Assembly (NCBI GenBank): GCA_905182985.1
Contig: CAJJDN010000051.1
Location: 424,634 to 488,633, forward strand
Direction: 5' to 3'
Source: Paramecium sonneborni
Taxonomy: Eukaryota; Ciliophora; Oligohymenophorea; Peniculida; Parameciidae
DNA length: 64,000 nucleotides
In this document: piece by piece, positions 25,801-37,539 of the stretch
How positions within the stretch are numbered: the stretch's first letter is position 1
How the letters are laid out: every line of letters begins with the position of its first letter
Translations under genes and position numbers: made by a program
The notes under the pieces: model-generated
The model's input: the letters and a program-made list of their open reading frames with translations, nothing else
Database searches by the model: none
What the model was told of the DNA's origin: nothing

Positions 25801-28800
25801 AATTACTTTTTCATTAAAATAAGTATATAAGCTAACGGTTTCAACTTCACTAAGATAACCTATAGTAAAAAGATCCTCAATAAAAATATTATTTTATTTA
25901 AAATAAATTTTATCTGCACTTTTATCTAAATCTTAGTTGAAAGAATTATTTTCACAATAAACATTTTATTTAAGAATAGCTTTATGATAACATTTATCAT
26001 ATTTTTCACAAAAGGTAATGGTTTATACATTATAATCGTTATAGTAAAAACCTTCTTAAGAGTCCTATTAAAATCCTTCATAGCAGATTCTAGTATATTT
26101 AATATTGTTGTCAGTAGTTATGAAATAAGGATTAATATTTTAAATTTCTTAGGTTGATCTCTCTTAACAAGCAGCACAATAGTTTGGACAAGTAAGACAT
26201 ATACCTTAAGAATCTTAGCTCTTTAGAAATCCAAAAGGTGTTTCCAAGCATTAAACACATGTGGAGACTCCATTAATAATATTACACTAAGTACAATCTT
26301 TATTACAATCTTTAATACAATTAAAGTCATAAAGAATATACCCAATAGGACATGATGTACAAATCAATTCAAAATCTGATTCAGATGTATATGTTGCATG
26401 TTATTCAAAAGGATGGGAATCATCAGAATTGTAAACATATTTGTAGTAAGCTTTAATTTCCCATTTCCAATAATCTTTAAATTATTTATTTTATTAAAGA
26501 CATGATTTACAATTGGATCCACATTACATACATTTTCCAGTTAAAATAGCTGAATAATATCCATCAATACATACAATACAAAATGAGTTTGTAGAGATGT
26601 AATTCGAAATGCATTATAAACAATTACTAAGTGTTGGACAAAAGGTAGATTGAGTAGATGTTGCAATAGTACCAATTAAACAATTATTTGTACCTAAAGA
26701 ATCTGTGATTAGACCAAAATTGCATGAATTACTAATAAATGATCCTTCTTAATCTTTACCTAAATCAACCTAAATAGGATCATTTGGATCATTTTGAGAG
26801 GATGAAGATACTGGTGCTTTTTCACATTATAAAGTAATTTGGTTAAAATAAAAGGTTTATTAACATAGTGCACAATGAATTTATAATTAGGTTTCATTCA
26901 AATCAATTACTGAAGAATCTATATCTAATTTAGTTTAAGAAGATTTTTTAATTTTTAAATGATGATAACATATTGAACAATTAGGAATTGAACAGATTTC
27001 ACAATTTTTACCATCAAAAGATAAAAAAAAATTGAATGGATTTTCACAATAATCACATTAGCCTTAATCATTGCAGCTAGCACAAAATTATCCACAAGGT
27101 AAACACTATCCTTATTAATTTAAATATGTTCCAGTTTAACAAATTTGACAATAGGTTTTTTCATATTGATATATACAATTAGTGCATCCTTAGCATTTTT
27201 AACATGAATAATCATATGTTAGAGCATAATTTTAATAGCAATTTTAACAAATATCTTTTTATACACATTTTTTACAACCATCAAGACAAGCATTGCATTA
27301 TTATTGATTAGAATCTAAAAAATATCCTTCTTTGCAAACCCCTAATAATTTAAATCCATATTATAGACTTAATTCATATTCATTCTATAAATTTAATCTT
27401 ACTTGATAAAATTCAATTTCTCTTTTTGATCTTTGAATAGTGATATATGAATTATCTTCGTCATTCTCATAAGTTTAAGTGTCCTCTGTACATTACAAAG
27501 AAGTAGCAAATCCTTGAGGATCGAATAAACAATCTGAACACTTTATACTATATCTCGAAGTATATAAATAGTAACCAGGACTTGTAATAATTATTTTTAA
27601 TACCATTATATACAGCTATTTTTATATAAAAAATATCCAAAAGAGCATTTTTGAAAATTTCCTTCACAAATATCAAAACCAATTTTATTACAATAGATTT
27701 AAACTTCATCTTCTTCAAGCTATGGGAATTTAACTATAACTGGTTAACATATTGGATCATTTTCAATATCAACATATTTATTCTTGCAAGTACATGTTTT
27801 CTAAGTAATAGATTAAACTCTGAAACTATTAGCTGGGCATGATAAACAATTTGATATTGTAGGACCATCACAAGTATTGCAAGTGTAATGACATTTTATA
27901 TTAAATGTTATAGTTGGGGTTGTACAATAAAGAGTTAAAGTTAAATCACTTAATTATCCAACTAAATAATTTTTAGTAAAATTGTCTCCTCCTACAAAAT
28001 AATGTAAAATTGTTCCTGTAAAATGATTTATTGGCATTGTCCATTTATATTAAAAAACTTGATTTTAAGATGGATAAAATATTGAAAATAAAGGTTATCC
28101 ATAATTATTATTTGTTCCAATTTCATATTAAATATAATGCCAATTAATCAAAAGATCTTAATACTGAATTCCAGTTACTGTTATAATATCTGTACCAGAA
28201 CTTGATTATTTAATTTCTACTGGAAAATTGTAAGTATAAGTTGTAATTGAAAAACCATTTTAAGAAGCAATTATACTTTAATAATATTTTAGATAGAGTT
28301 CCTTATCTCCAATTGTCATATCATCATTGTAATTACTATTTATTGTAATTCTAAATATAACTGTTTCAAGATAATAATCTTCCGTTAAGAAATCCAATTT
28401 AACCCAACCATTTATAACATATTTTGAATATTCTTATTAATCTGTTGAATTTGACATAAATCCATAACCAGTCATAATTTAATTATAACCTGATAATTTA
28501 TAAGGCTTTATAGAACAAGAAGAAACAATCTCACAAGTTGATAAAAATTAATTTAAATCTAAAAATACGTTGATTTCTTAACTAAATAAAGTGGATAATC
28601 TTCCTTTAAATTATGATAAAGTTAGAGTTTCTCCTAATTAATTTTTAATATCTTATGTCCCACCTATTGTATGTCTTACTTATTTAACCAAAGAAGGAAT
28701 ATCTTATAACAATTAATTTTTTGTTGAAGTTGTTTATTCTGCTTAATAAAAACCTATTGTTGTTTATTTTAACAAAAGATCATAAAAAACATAAAACAAT

Positions 28801-29296
28801 ATCCATCTTCCTTCATATTCTTCAACATCAAAATCAAAAGAAACTGTTCCTGTTGTTGATTGAAACGAATAAAATATATTATGAACTATTGTGTTAGTGG
28901 CAGATGATATTGTTATATAGACAGTTAGCATATTAAATTTTGTGTCTTTTTACTGTTACATATATATAAAAGATCCAGCAAAAATAGTATTTTTATTTGG
29001 CATGCTTCCAGCATATAAAGTTGAAGAAGAAGTCGCTGATTAATAAATAAAATCATACCAATCTAAGAAATAGGCAAAAAAGGTTGATACTTAATCCACA
29101 ACCCATAGCCAATATTTGATAAACCTTGTAGCACCATATTATCTAAATTTACGTCTAATTATTATTAGGGATCAGTTAAACTCAATAAACTAGATCCAGG
29201 ATTTATAAATCCGCAATCACTCAAACATAATCTGCTATTAGAATTAATATTACTTAAATAAACACAGAACAATTAAGAAAACCACATTAGTACCAT
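19855..29296 (-). CDS. giant Cys-rich / beta-helix multipass surface protein (copy B)
   Basis: A paralogue of the gene at 10213-19535 in opposite orientation, with the same layout. The signal peptide (MVLMWFSQLFCVYL) starts at 29296. The N-terminal region contains YGLWIKYQPFLPIS, matching IWMNYRPLLIME in copy A. Furin-like Cys repeats lie at about 27900-26000, beta-helix repeats at 25900-22300, the Cys box at about 21790-21440, multipass membrane segments at 21430-20310 and a charged tail ending near TGA 19855-19857. Within the Cys box the DNA is nearly identical to copy A; elsewhere the two are clearly diverged. Intron borders in the tail (about 20100-20250) are not resolved. Probably displayed on the cell surface or ciliary membrane. 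Confidence 0.8.
21505..21840 (-). repeat. near-identical tract shared with copy A (inverted)
   Basis: Partner of the tract at about 17600-17935. The antisense strands of both copies even share a similar long frame, which reflects the nucleotide identity and not a gene. Confidence 0.75.
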
Positions 29297-29682
29297 ATTT
29301 ATACATTTTTAAGTAATTATAATTATTTAATTAATTATATTTTTATTTATTACGAAGCATTTCAAATTAACATTGTATTATAATTATTTTATCTAATTAA
29401 AATTAGATAAAATAATTACTAAATGAAACAACATAATAAATATTTATAATTGAATTTTTTCATTAATTTTCAAATTGATTATTTCAATTATTTTTTGTGT
29501 AGATTATGGAAAAAAAAGTGATAAGATCTTAATTTAAAATTTTAGTTTGTTTATCATTTTAAAGTTTTGAATGTAAGTTCTCTACAAAATTAGGGTACCA
29601 AAAAATAACTTAAAAAAGGAGATTACATAATAAAACAATAATTATTTTTCAGATCTTTTTTAATTGATGTATAAATTTTCAA
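29297..29682. other. intergenic region
   Basis: AT-rich sequence upstream of copy B, with the nearly palindromic TTATCTAATTAAAATTAGAT near 29390-29410. No coding frame found. Confidence 0.4.
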
Positions 29683-30167
29683 ATGAGTGCTATAATTGAA
29701 TATGATGAAATTTTCAAAATCATTTAATTCGGAAACTTAGGAGTAAGTAAATCTAATCTATTATTACGATTTGCTGATTATATTTTCTTGATAATCATAT
29801 ACCATAAATAGGTGTGGATTTCTAACATCAAGGAGATATTGTATTGGTTGTATGATAAGAATATTTAAATGATATAATAAAGCTCACAAAATAAGTAAAT
29901 GATTATATGTTTAAAAGATTAATAGGAAACAAAAATGATTTAGGGGAGAAAAGAGAAATAATAAATAATAAGGAAAGCGATTAGCAAATTTATTAAACAT
30001 TTATTTTATTGGTATTAGAAATGATTATGAAAGAAACCTCAACCAATTATGGAAAACAATATAGAGTAAGCCTTTAAACAATATCACATCAAATTTAGTA
30101 GCAAAAATTATATTATAAAAAATTTGATACTTAAAAAGAACTTGAATAATAATAAAAGAATATGTGA
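29683..30167 (+). pseudogene. Rab-type small GTPase remnant 1
   Basis: The start reads as a Rab N terminus (YDEIFKIIQFGN, then LLLRFADYIF, then IPQIGVDF). The P-loop is GNLGVSKS, lacking the Gly that precedes Lys in GxxxxGK(S/T). A TGA then ends the frame near 29853. The switch II element (WDTAGQE) is not found. A second in-frame part from about 29920 contains the guanine-specificity motif GNKNDLGEKRE and runs to TGA 30165-30167. A lost P-loop glycine, a missing switch II and a frame break argue for a decayed Rab1-like gene and not a working GTPase. Confidence 0.65.
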
Positions 30168-30410
30168 ATATCTAATATTTTTGGTATATAAATAATATAA
30201 TATAGAATAAATATTTAAATGCAAAAGTTCATATCTTCACATATCTACAAGCGTTTGATTTGTTACATAACTTTCATTTACAATTCAAATAAATTTTTCT
30301 TTGACTTTTTATAGATTTAAATAATAATTAATAGAATTTTGTTTCATTTCTTTAATAATGATTTAATTCAAATTGAAATAATTGATATAAGATAAAAATA
30401 AAAAAAATAA

Positions 30411-30668
30411 ATGAAATCTGAAAAAGAAAAAGCTATGAAATTACTTCATTTGAGACACTTATGTTGGGAAATCAGGATTGGAAATAAATATGATACAATT
30501 AGTATTTGAGAAGTTTTATTTGAAGAAGGATAAAAGTTGGCTGATTAAAAAGGAATGTTATTTGTAGTTAATCTTAAGGATAACTTATCTTAGGGAATTG
30601 CGATTATGTAGAATAAACACTATAATAAATGTATTTTATAGATAAGCAGCAGATTGAGCAGGAATTGA
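30411..30668 (+). pseudogene. Rab-type small GTPase remnant 2
   Basis: A short stretch begins at an ATG at 30411 and contains GNKYD (NKxD motif), then hits a TGA. After a shift of frame it continues EVLFEEGQKLADQKGMLFVV and NLKDN, which corresponds to the region between the NKxD and SAK motifs of Rab proteins, with the SAK box degraded. It ends at TGA 30666-30668. The P-loop part is absent. It may be the tail of the same ancestral gene as remnant 1, or a second copy, since both contain an NKxD box. Confidence 0.6.
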
Positions 30669-30875
30669 TTATAATTTTATTAAAAATTAATCAAAGATTT
30701 AATCATGAACTTAAATATTTTGTAAATTAAAAAATGGACATGAAAATTTGTTAAAAAAATATAAGTAAAATGATTTTTAATAAAATTAATTGAAAATATT
30801 GTTGTATATAAAAAATTACCTCCAGATTTATTATTATTAATAAATATTATCAATTTATATTATTTATATATAAAA

Positions 30876-31435
30876 ATGAGCAGAAAATAAACTCGTCCTC
30901 TTTTAATGTTGAAACCTGAGAATGATGATTTCCCATTTGATATTAAAGATGTTAATACTAATGAAATTAAACAAATAGATTATTTCAGAATGTACAATTC
31001 TTTAAAAATGGTACTTGAAAAGTTAATTGAAGAACAAGTAATTATATTTAAATAAGTTAGGCTTTGCAATAAAAATTACAAACAAATATAGATTTTGCAT
31101 TTAGAGTCTTTTTGCAAAAGGATTAAACAATAAATTAATAACAAAAAGTCGGAAAAAGAAATTAAACATAATCTATCCAAAGATAAGAAGTGTTATAACT
31201 TGTAGATAGATTATCTCAAATGGGATTTTCGGATAAATAAATAAATGAAAGACTGTAATTAAATGCTGGACAAACATTAAATGGAATTAACTAACATATA
31301 GAAAATCAAGATGGAGATTAATAATCAGGAAAAAAATAAATTAAAGAGAAGTAAAAATAAGGATAGATAATTGACAAATAAAAGCTTCAATAAGATCAAT
31401 AATTCCATTCTAATAATGAATCTGACCAGAATTGA
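30876..31435 (+). CDS. UBA-like, Gln/Lys-rich protein (paralogue of 56686-57257)
   Basis: About 178 residues. The N terminus QTRPLL then PENDDFPFDIKDVNT is shared almost word for word with the minus-strand gene at 56686-57257. One intron of 23 nt (GTA...TAG near 31035-31057). Near residues 100-125 lies LVDRLSQMGFSDKQINERLQ, which has the MGF loop and helix spacing of a UBA-type three-helix domain, though shorter. The last 50 residues are almost all Lys/Gln/Glu/Asp. UBA domains bind ubiquitin; here this is only suggested. No catalytic residues, signal peptide or membrane span. Confidence 0.65.
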
Positions 31436-31583
31436 AGGAATGAAATATAATGTTTTAATTTTCCTGGTATAAATAATAGATTAATCTATAGAAGAATATT
31501 ATATTTATATATATATAAAATAGAATAATTTTCTTTGATTAATTAGTCAATTTCTGTTATGAAAGGATTTATATATAAATTTA

Positions 31584-33095
31584 TATGCAATCGATAGAGA
31601 TTTTAGAGGTAAATATGAATTATGAATCATTGATTCCTTTGTACATTTTAGAAGAGAAGAAATAGAAGATTCTTTAGTAATATGACTAGATAGATGAGAA
31701 GAGTGTAAATCAAGAGTTTATTGAGATTTATGTGGAAATGATTGAATCTGATGATATTGTTAAACAGCATTTTGGACTTTTAGCTATAAGGAGATTAATA
31801 AGTATTAATTAAAACCCAAATTCATTTGAAATTACATAAGCAATTATTGAAAGCAGCATTGTTCCAAAATTGATGTAAATAGTCGATTTGTAAAGCAATT
31901 AATTGTTCTTATTTGAAGCACTTTGGATTTTAACAAATATTGCAAGTGGCACAAATTAATAAACTTAGGTAATAGTAAAAAATGGGGCAATACCAATTTT
32001 ATTGAAGCATTTGAATTCAAAACATTATAATATTCTTGAATAAGTCTTTTGGGCTATAGGAAATATAGCTGCAGATGAAGATGGAGATTTTCGAAATATT
32101 ATAATTCAATAAGGAGGCTTATTTAAAATTGTTCAAATTAGTGAAAAGTTAATGAAAGAAAATAGGAGTCAATTAGTAAAATTATGTTCTTGGACTTTAA
32201 GAAATTTATCTAGAGGTAATCCAAATCAATACATAGATGTATTTAAATAACAAATATATCTAGAAATATAAGAGATAAATAATTAATTTGTTCACCTATA
32301 TAATTAATAAATTTGATGATTAGGAAACTTTATTTGATGCTTATTGGGGATTATATTACATAAGTAATAGTAAAAATGGTTTGGATTCAATTTAAGAAAT
32401 TATCAATACAGGCATAATTGATAGATTTATATAGTTACTTAAGAGTAATTGCACAGTTTAAATAATTGCGCTAGATTTAAGAATAATTAAAAAAATTTTA
32501 GGAGGATCTCAAAGTTAAAAAGAGTATGTTTTAAATAAAAATATTATTGATAATTTCGCTCATCTATTAACAAAATTAGAATTGAAGAGTATAAGACGAG
32601 AGGTACTGTAATAATTAATTAAAATTAGATTTGTTAATGTTTATCTAATATAATAGCAGGAAATTAGAGTTAAATAAAAAGATTAATAAATAATGATTAG
32701 ATATTAAAATCACTGGAAAGTATTTTTATATTTGAAAACGTTGAGACTCAAATAGAAATTGCATTTATATTTTCAAATGCTTTGAAATATATAAATTAAA
32801 ATGATATCTTAAGATTAGTTGATTATGGAGTATTATAAATTTTTGGAAGAACTTTGGGACTTTAGACAGCATCATCTTAGTAAAAAATTGAAATTCTTAA
32901 TTCTTCAGATTTTATTTTAAAGAATGGTAGTTTATAAATAAATATAAAGTAAGTTCACTAAAAGAAGAGCCAAAGAAGTTTATAATGGAATAATTACCAA
33001 TATTTCAGATATAAAATGATGATAAAGCTGATGAAAAGTTGATTAATTGTAAAGAAGAATATTTTATTAAATGGTAAAGATTTATAGAAAATTGA
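31584..33095 (+). CDS. importin-alpha-like armadillo protein (no IBB domain)
   Basis: Armadillo repeats of the importin-alpha type: LFEALWILTNIASGT, LEQVFWAIGNIAADEDGDFR, CSWTLRNLSRG and LSNIIAGN. These Trp/Asn ladders bind nuclear localisation signals along the inner groove. A 26-nt intron near 32600-32625 is needed to recover LSNIIAGN, and one more near 32290-32325. The start at 31584 gives a short Gln/Lys/Glu N terminus without the Arg-rich importin-beta-binding segment of classical importin-alpha. Length about 460 residues. It may be a specialised cargo adaptor or act independently of importin-beta. The C-terminal exon borders near 32940-32970 are tentative. Confidence 0.75.
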
Positions 33096-33206
33096 ATTAA
33101 ACTATTATTTTATATTTTGGATACAAGATATAATAATATATGTAATATAATGATAAGTGCATAAAAGAATAATTATAAAATATATATATTAATTTATATT
33201 AAAAAA

Positions 33207-33978
33207 ATGGGATTCGGCACAAATCCAATTTAGAATTAGAATCATGAAGATAAGAGTTAATATGGAATAACAGGTAGACCTTAATAGAATGATGTCCATT
33301 CAATTTATGTAAAAGGATCATCACCATGGTGGAATAGATGGTGGGCTACTCGTGATATGTTTTAAGAGCATCATTGGGAAGTTCTGTATATAATAACAAT
33401 TAAATATATTTAGAACATGTGCTAAATTTGCTTTTAAAGGTGCTCTTACTGCAATATTAATTGGTGCTACTTACCAATTTAAACAATTATCAGTTAATGC
33501 TTTAGAAGTCAATAAAGGAAGAGTATTTGGAAGTAAAAATGCATTTACAGGTCCTGTATTTCTGGCTCTTAAATAAGCATCAAGACATGGAACACTTGGT
33601 GCTTTATTTGGAGTTACATACTTTTTTTGGTTTTATTAATTAGTCTGTTCAAGAGGTCATGAACATACATTTAATAGATACGTTTATGGTCATGCTGCAT
33701 TTGGAGCAGCTTTAGCAGCATTTTTCAGTATTAGAAGAGCTGGAATTGGTGCTATACTTGGAGGAACAATAGGTATATACTCTAAAAATATTTTAGGATG
33801 GATTTATTATAATACAGCTCATGGAAATTTATAAATTGGAAATAAAGCAGAAGAAGGAATCAATTTTGAATTCAAGGGATTAACACCATAATAAAGAGAA
33901 GTTATTAAATAGAGAGATTTAATAAGTCATTTGAGTAGAACACCAGAATTCAAATTAAATTTATTCAATAAAGTATGA
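33207..33978 (+). CDS. Tim17/22/23-family mitochondrial protein (NDUFA11-like)
   Basis: About 245 residues, with one 28-nt intron near 33383-33410. The centre holds four Gly/Ala-rich hydrophobic segments: FKGALTAILIGATY, then HGTLGALFGVTYFF, then HAAFGAALAAFFSI, then GIGAILGGTIGIYS. The Gly spacing is that of the Tim17/Tim22/Tim23 superfamily of inner mitochondrial membrane proteins. That superfamily also includes the complex I subunit NDUFA11 (B14.7) and OEP16-type proteins. The N-terminal Trp-rich part (SSPWWNRWWATRDMF) and the charged C-terminal tail are outside the membrane core. No cleavable presequence is obvious, as usual for this family. Complex I assembly or protein import are both possible. 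Confidence 0.7.
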
Positions 33979-34014
33979 AAATTACAAACATTTAATATAA
34001 TAATTTAATATATC

Positions 34015-34974
34015 ATGTCAAGACATTCCAAAAATAATACAGCTAATCCTGTATTTACATATGCAGAAAGAAAAATGATTAAAGATTTTGGCACACAAAA
34101 CTCTCGTGTTGGCTCTGATTCATAAAGACCATTTGACTTTTGTTATTTATGTATTAGTAGAGTCATTGAACCTTTGACTTGTGAAAAAGGTCATTTATTT
34201 TGTAGAGAATGCATCATTTAAAATATGGTACATTATTCTTTATATATATTAAAGGTAAAACAAAAGTAAGAAAATGAGAAGTTAATAGCTGCTTATAATT
34301 AAAAAAAATAATAATAAGAACATAAATAGTAATAGTAGGATGAAGCATAACAAAAAGAAAAAGAATAAAATTTTGAAAAGTTAGATTATCAAAATGATGT
34401 CATTGAAAGACGATAATTTAAATCTAAAGTAGAAGAAAAATTATAAGGGTAATTTTTAATTATCATTAATTTTAGTTATATTAATTTAGAGGCTGAATAA
34501 AAGAAGAAAGTATTAGAGAAAATGCAATTAAAAGGAAAAGAAATGCTTACCATGTCAAAGAAGGATTTAACATGTAAAAATTTCTGGGTTCCAGAATCTT
34601 AACCTGAATAATAGGAAGAGAAATTAGAATAACCAAAAAATATTTGTAGATGTCCTGCAAATAGAGATCATGAAATAAAACTTAAAAAGCTTTATCCAAC
34701 TAAATTAAATGACAACAATGGAGAAACTAAAGAAGTCTTTTGTTATGCATGCAATAAAACACTTAAATATTAAAAAATTGCCATGAGTAAAAATTGTGGA
34801 CATGTTATGTGTATGAGTTGTATCTCAAGGATTTGTTTACCTGATAAAAAGTGTATGGTGTGTAATATAGACTTTGACAAGAAAGATATCATTTAGATTT
34901 AAGAAGCACATTCTGGATTTGCTAGCCATAATTAAGTAGAAGTTAAAATATTTAATCCTGTGATGTTAATATGA
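34015..34974 (+). CDS. NOSIP-type U-box/RING E3 ligase
   Basis: A homologue of nitric oxide synthase-interacting protein. The N terminus MSRHSKNNTANPVFTYAER followed by GTQN closely follows the conserved MTRHGKN...YTYHE...YGTQN start of that family. Next comes a first half-RING (CYLC...CEKGHLFCREC), a coiled Lys/Glu/Gln linker (residues about 75-165) and a C-terminal U-box/RING: CYACNKTLK, then CGHVMCMSC, CMVC and KDIIQIQEAHSGFA. The RNAs are spliced at two or more tiny introns (near 34228-34254 and 34449-34494). The family acts as a ubiquitin ligase linked to the spliceosome. Its 3' end faces the SAS-6-like gene with 12 nt between stop codons. Confidence 0.88.
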
Positions 34975-34986
34975 ATATTAGCTAAA

Positions 34987-35824
34987 TCAAACAAATTTTG
35001 ATGTATTGTTCTTTTTTGATTATCCCATGTATTTGCTAGCATTTTAAGTACTTTGTATCTAACTGACACCTGCTTATGCTTTATTGATTTATACTAATAA
35101 CGAAGGATTCTTCAATTTAATCAAAGAAGCTATGTCATTTAATCTATATAAATCTATTTCTATATACCTATTCTAAACAAATTATAATTTTGCTTTCATT
35201 AAATTGTATCTAAATGAAACATTTTATCTAATTGTCTCTTCAGAAGCAGAACTGAATTCTAAAGACAACATTTCCATAAATTTGTATTCTAAATTTTCAA
35301 TAAAATCTAGTCTTGCTGCTCCATCTTATTACATAAAAAAGACACAAAAGAAACTGTATCATTTTAAATATTTACTGATTAGGTTCTTTGTGACAAGAAT
35401 TTAACAGCTTGATCAACATTTATAAAAATTAAGGATATTCAATTGTTAGTTTTTACTCTTCTCTTATTTTTTTATAAGTCTCTTTATTTATTCTATATTC
35501 AAATTTAATTATACATTGTTATATAATTGAAAAACAAATCTGTTTCACTTGTTAATTCAATTTTCAAATTCTCAAATGTTTACTATTCTCCCTATATTTA
35601 ATGAAAATATAACAAACTTAAACTAATATTTTCACTCTAACTTATTCTAATGTACCTATCTCTTATGGACCTGTATTTGCATCTTAAACCCTAATTTTAT
35701 TATTATTCATTCAAATCAACCTTGTTTCTATATGAATCTCTCTATCAAATTGTATTTTAAATCCTCCTTCTAAACTTGGATCAATATCTTCTAATGCTCC
35801 CAAATCTAATTATGAATCATCCAT
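34987..35824 (-). CDS. SAS-6-like protein, short form
   Basis: About 250 residues. The start MDDSQLDLGALEDIDPSLEG is followed by the head domain of SAS-6 proteins: VRVKIELTSETDLFFNYITM and, later, the PISA-like block GAARLDFIENLEYKFMEMLS with SLEF and SEETIRQNVSFRYN. SAS-6 dimers form the ninefold cartwheel of centrioles and basal bodies. The long coiled coil of canonical SAS-6 is missing: only about 60 residues follow the head. That length fits the SAS6-like (SAS6L) subfamily described in apicomplexans, trypanosomes and ciliates. Exon borders near 35420-35640 are approximate. Expected at basal bodies or the ciliary base. Confidence 0.72.
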
Positions 35825-36309
35825 TTTATTTTTATTTTTATAATATCAAATTTCAAGTTAAAATATATATCAGATATAATGAAATAAAATAATATATCAT
35901 TATTCAATCATAAATTATAATATAAAAAAACTATTTCAACTTATTTATTATATCATTGCAATATTAACACTAAAACAAGTAATTAATTTATTATCAAATA
36001 TCAATAATTGGAATCTTAAATATAAAAATAATCTTTAAAACTCTAATGGGGTATTTTCATCAATATAAATATAAAACCTAAATAATAATTTAATTTTTAC
36101 AATTTTAAGATTCCAAAACTCTTTCAATTAACATCTCTTTACTTTATTAAAATAATTCTGATTAAGGAAGATGATTCAGACCAATAATTTATATTGAAGT
36201 ATTCTATACTTAACTTATTCTTATTTATAAACACTATTCATTGCTTATCTTTAGAATTTCAAATATAAAAATTATTAGTGCATGCTTCATAGTTACAAAT
36301 TTAATATCT
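35825..36309. other. intergenic, possibly 3' exons of the multipass gene
   Basis: AT-rich. On the minus strand a Lys/Ile/Asn frame at about 36150-36300 (NKLSIEYFNINYWSESSSL) could be further coding sequence of the gene ending at 36310, by analogy with its longer paralogue at 48051-49593. Not proven. Confidence 0.35.
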
Positions 36310-37539
36310 TCATTGCATATTATACTGATTTGATTTTTTGTATTCTAAAATAAGAGCACGCATTTTAGAAGTAACTTCTTTATTGCAACCAATTTTAACT
36401 CGCACTATTAGGTTTATTGATAATAAATCTCTATTAATGATATTCTTAAATTTCTCAATAAAGGATGAGGATTTTCTCTTAACAATGTTGCCAACACCTT
36501 ATTTATTGGCATAATTTATAAATGAAAAAATTCCTTATATATTTAGATCTACTACAAATATTTCAGTTTTTACTCCTTTCTTATTGGATCTTCTGATTCA
36601 ATTATTATAGCATAAATCACTTTTTCAAATTAATATGCTATTAGAGAAATTGCAACTTTTTTATTGAGATAATCCACATTAAGATATTAATTGAATAAAC
36701 ATAAATTGTCATTTTGCTTTATGCATTGAACAGTTAAACGTTATATGTAAGATTATAAAGATTCATTACCTAAAATTTTTGATTGATATAGAAATGTAGT
36801 AAGTGGAGTTTCGGAATCAAAGTATTCTTTTAAATGAGAAGATATTACTTAATAAGCATTTTCATCTTAGTTAAAGGAAAATAAAAAATAAGGTTTTTTT
36901 AGAAATAATGGAGTCATGCTTTCTAATAAATAATTTATTCTATTTAATACCCCATGTGCTGTCTTTAAGAGACAGAAAAAACGAATTCCTATATTATTTT
37001 TCTATTTCGAATTAAATAAGAATAAAACTTAAACTCAATAAAGTTGTATATACATATTGTTAAATATCCATATTACCTTATTAAAGCTATACTATTAATA
37101 TTTTTGAAACCGTGTGAATCAGATTAGCTGCTATTCCTAATTTAAGATTATTAGCAAACATTAGGATATTATGTACCAACATCTGGTTACTTCCAAGTAA
37201 ATAACCATCATAATATGTTTTAATTGGATTAGGATTATCATATTCAAATGCTATGAATATTAGATTACAAATCAATAATGCAAAATTCGAGTACTTTCTA
37301 AATTTTTCGTATTTTCTCAAGAAAATGTATTAAAAAAATAGATAAAATGCTATGGATCCATTTTTAATAGCGTTTTAGTACTTTTCAGCAATTAAATGAA
37401 TAAAAAAGTTGATCATCAAAAGTAAAAACCCTCCTCCAGTCACATATGTTAATGTTGGAAATTATAAGGTGGTGCTACGATAAATCAAATATTGTTCTTC
37501 AATTTTTGAGTCTTTAAATCTTAATGAATATTTATACAT
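36310..37539 (-). CDS. multipass membrane protein (paralogue of 48051-49593)
   Basis: The ATG at 37537-37539 begins YSLRF-KDSKIEEQYLIYR, followed by four or five hydrophobic segments (LTYVTGGGFLLLMINFFIHL, IAFYLFFQYIFL, NFALLICNLIFIAF) and the signature YYDGYLLGSNQMLVHNILMF. The cytosolic half contains SETPLTTFLYQSKIL and CLFNQYLNVDYLNKKVAISL. The protein at 48051-49593 shares the same order and motifs (YYDGYLLGSNQMLVH is identical). About 390 residues to the TGA at 36310-36312, though the true 3' end may lie further left. Not a family I can name. The layout, a membrane sensor followed by a soluble region, resembles ciliate receptor-type proteins. Confidence 0.6.

Noticed and set aside
29390..29412. 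Palindrome-like TTATCTAATT...AATTAGATAA as a functional hairpin
   Set aside because: Short and made only of A/T-rich words, which arise often by chance at this base composition; no conserved partner seen.
35204..35404. Plus-strand frame of 66 codons
   Set aside because: Antisense to the SAS-6-like head domain.
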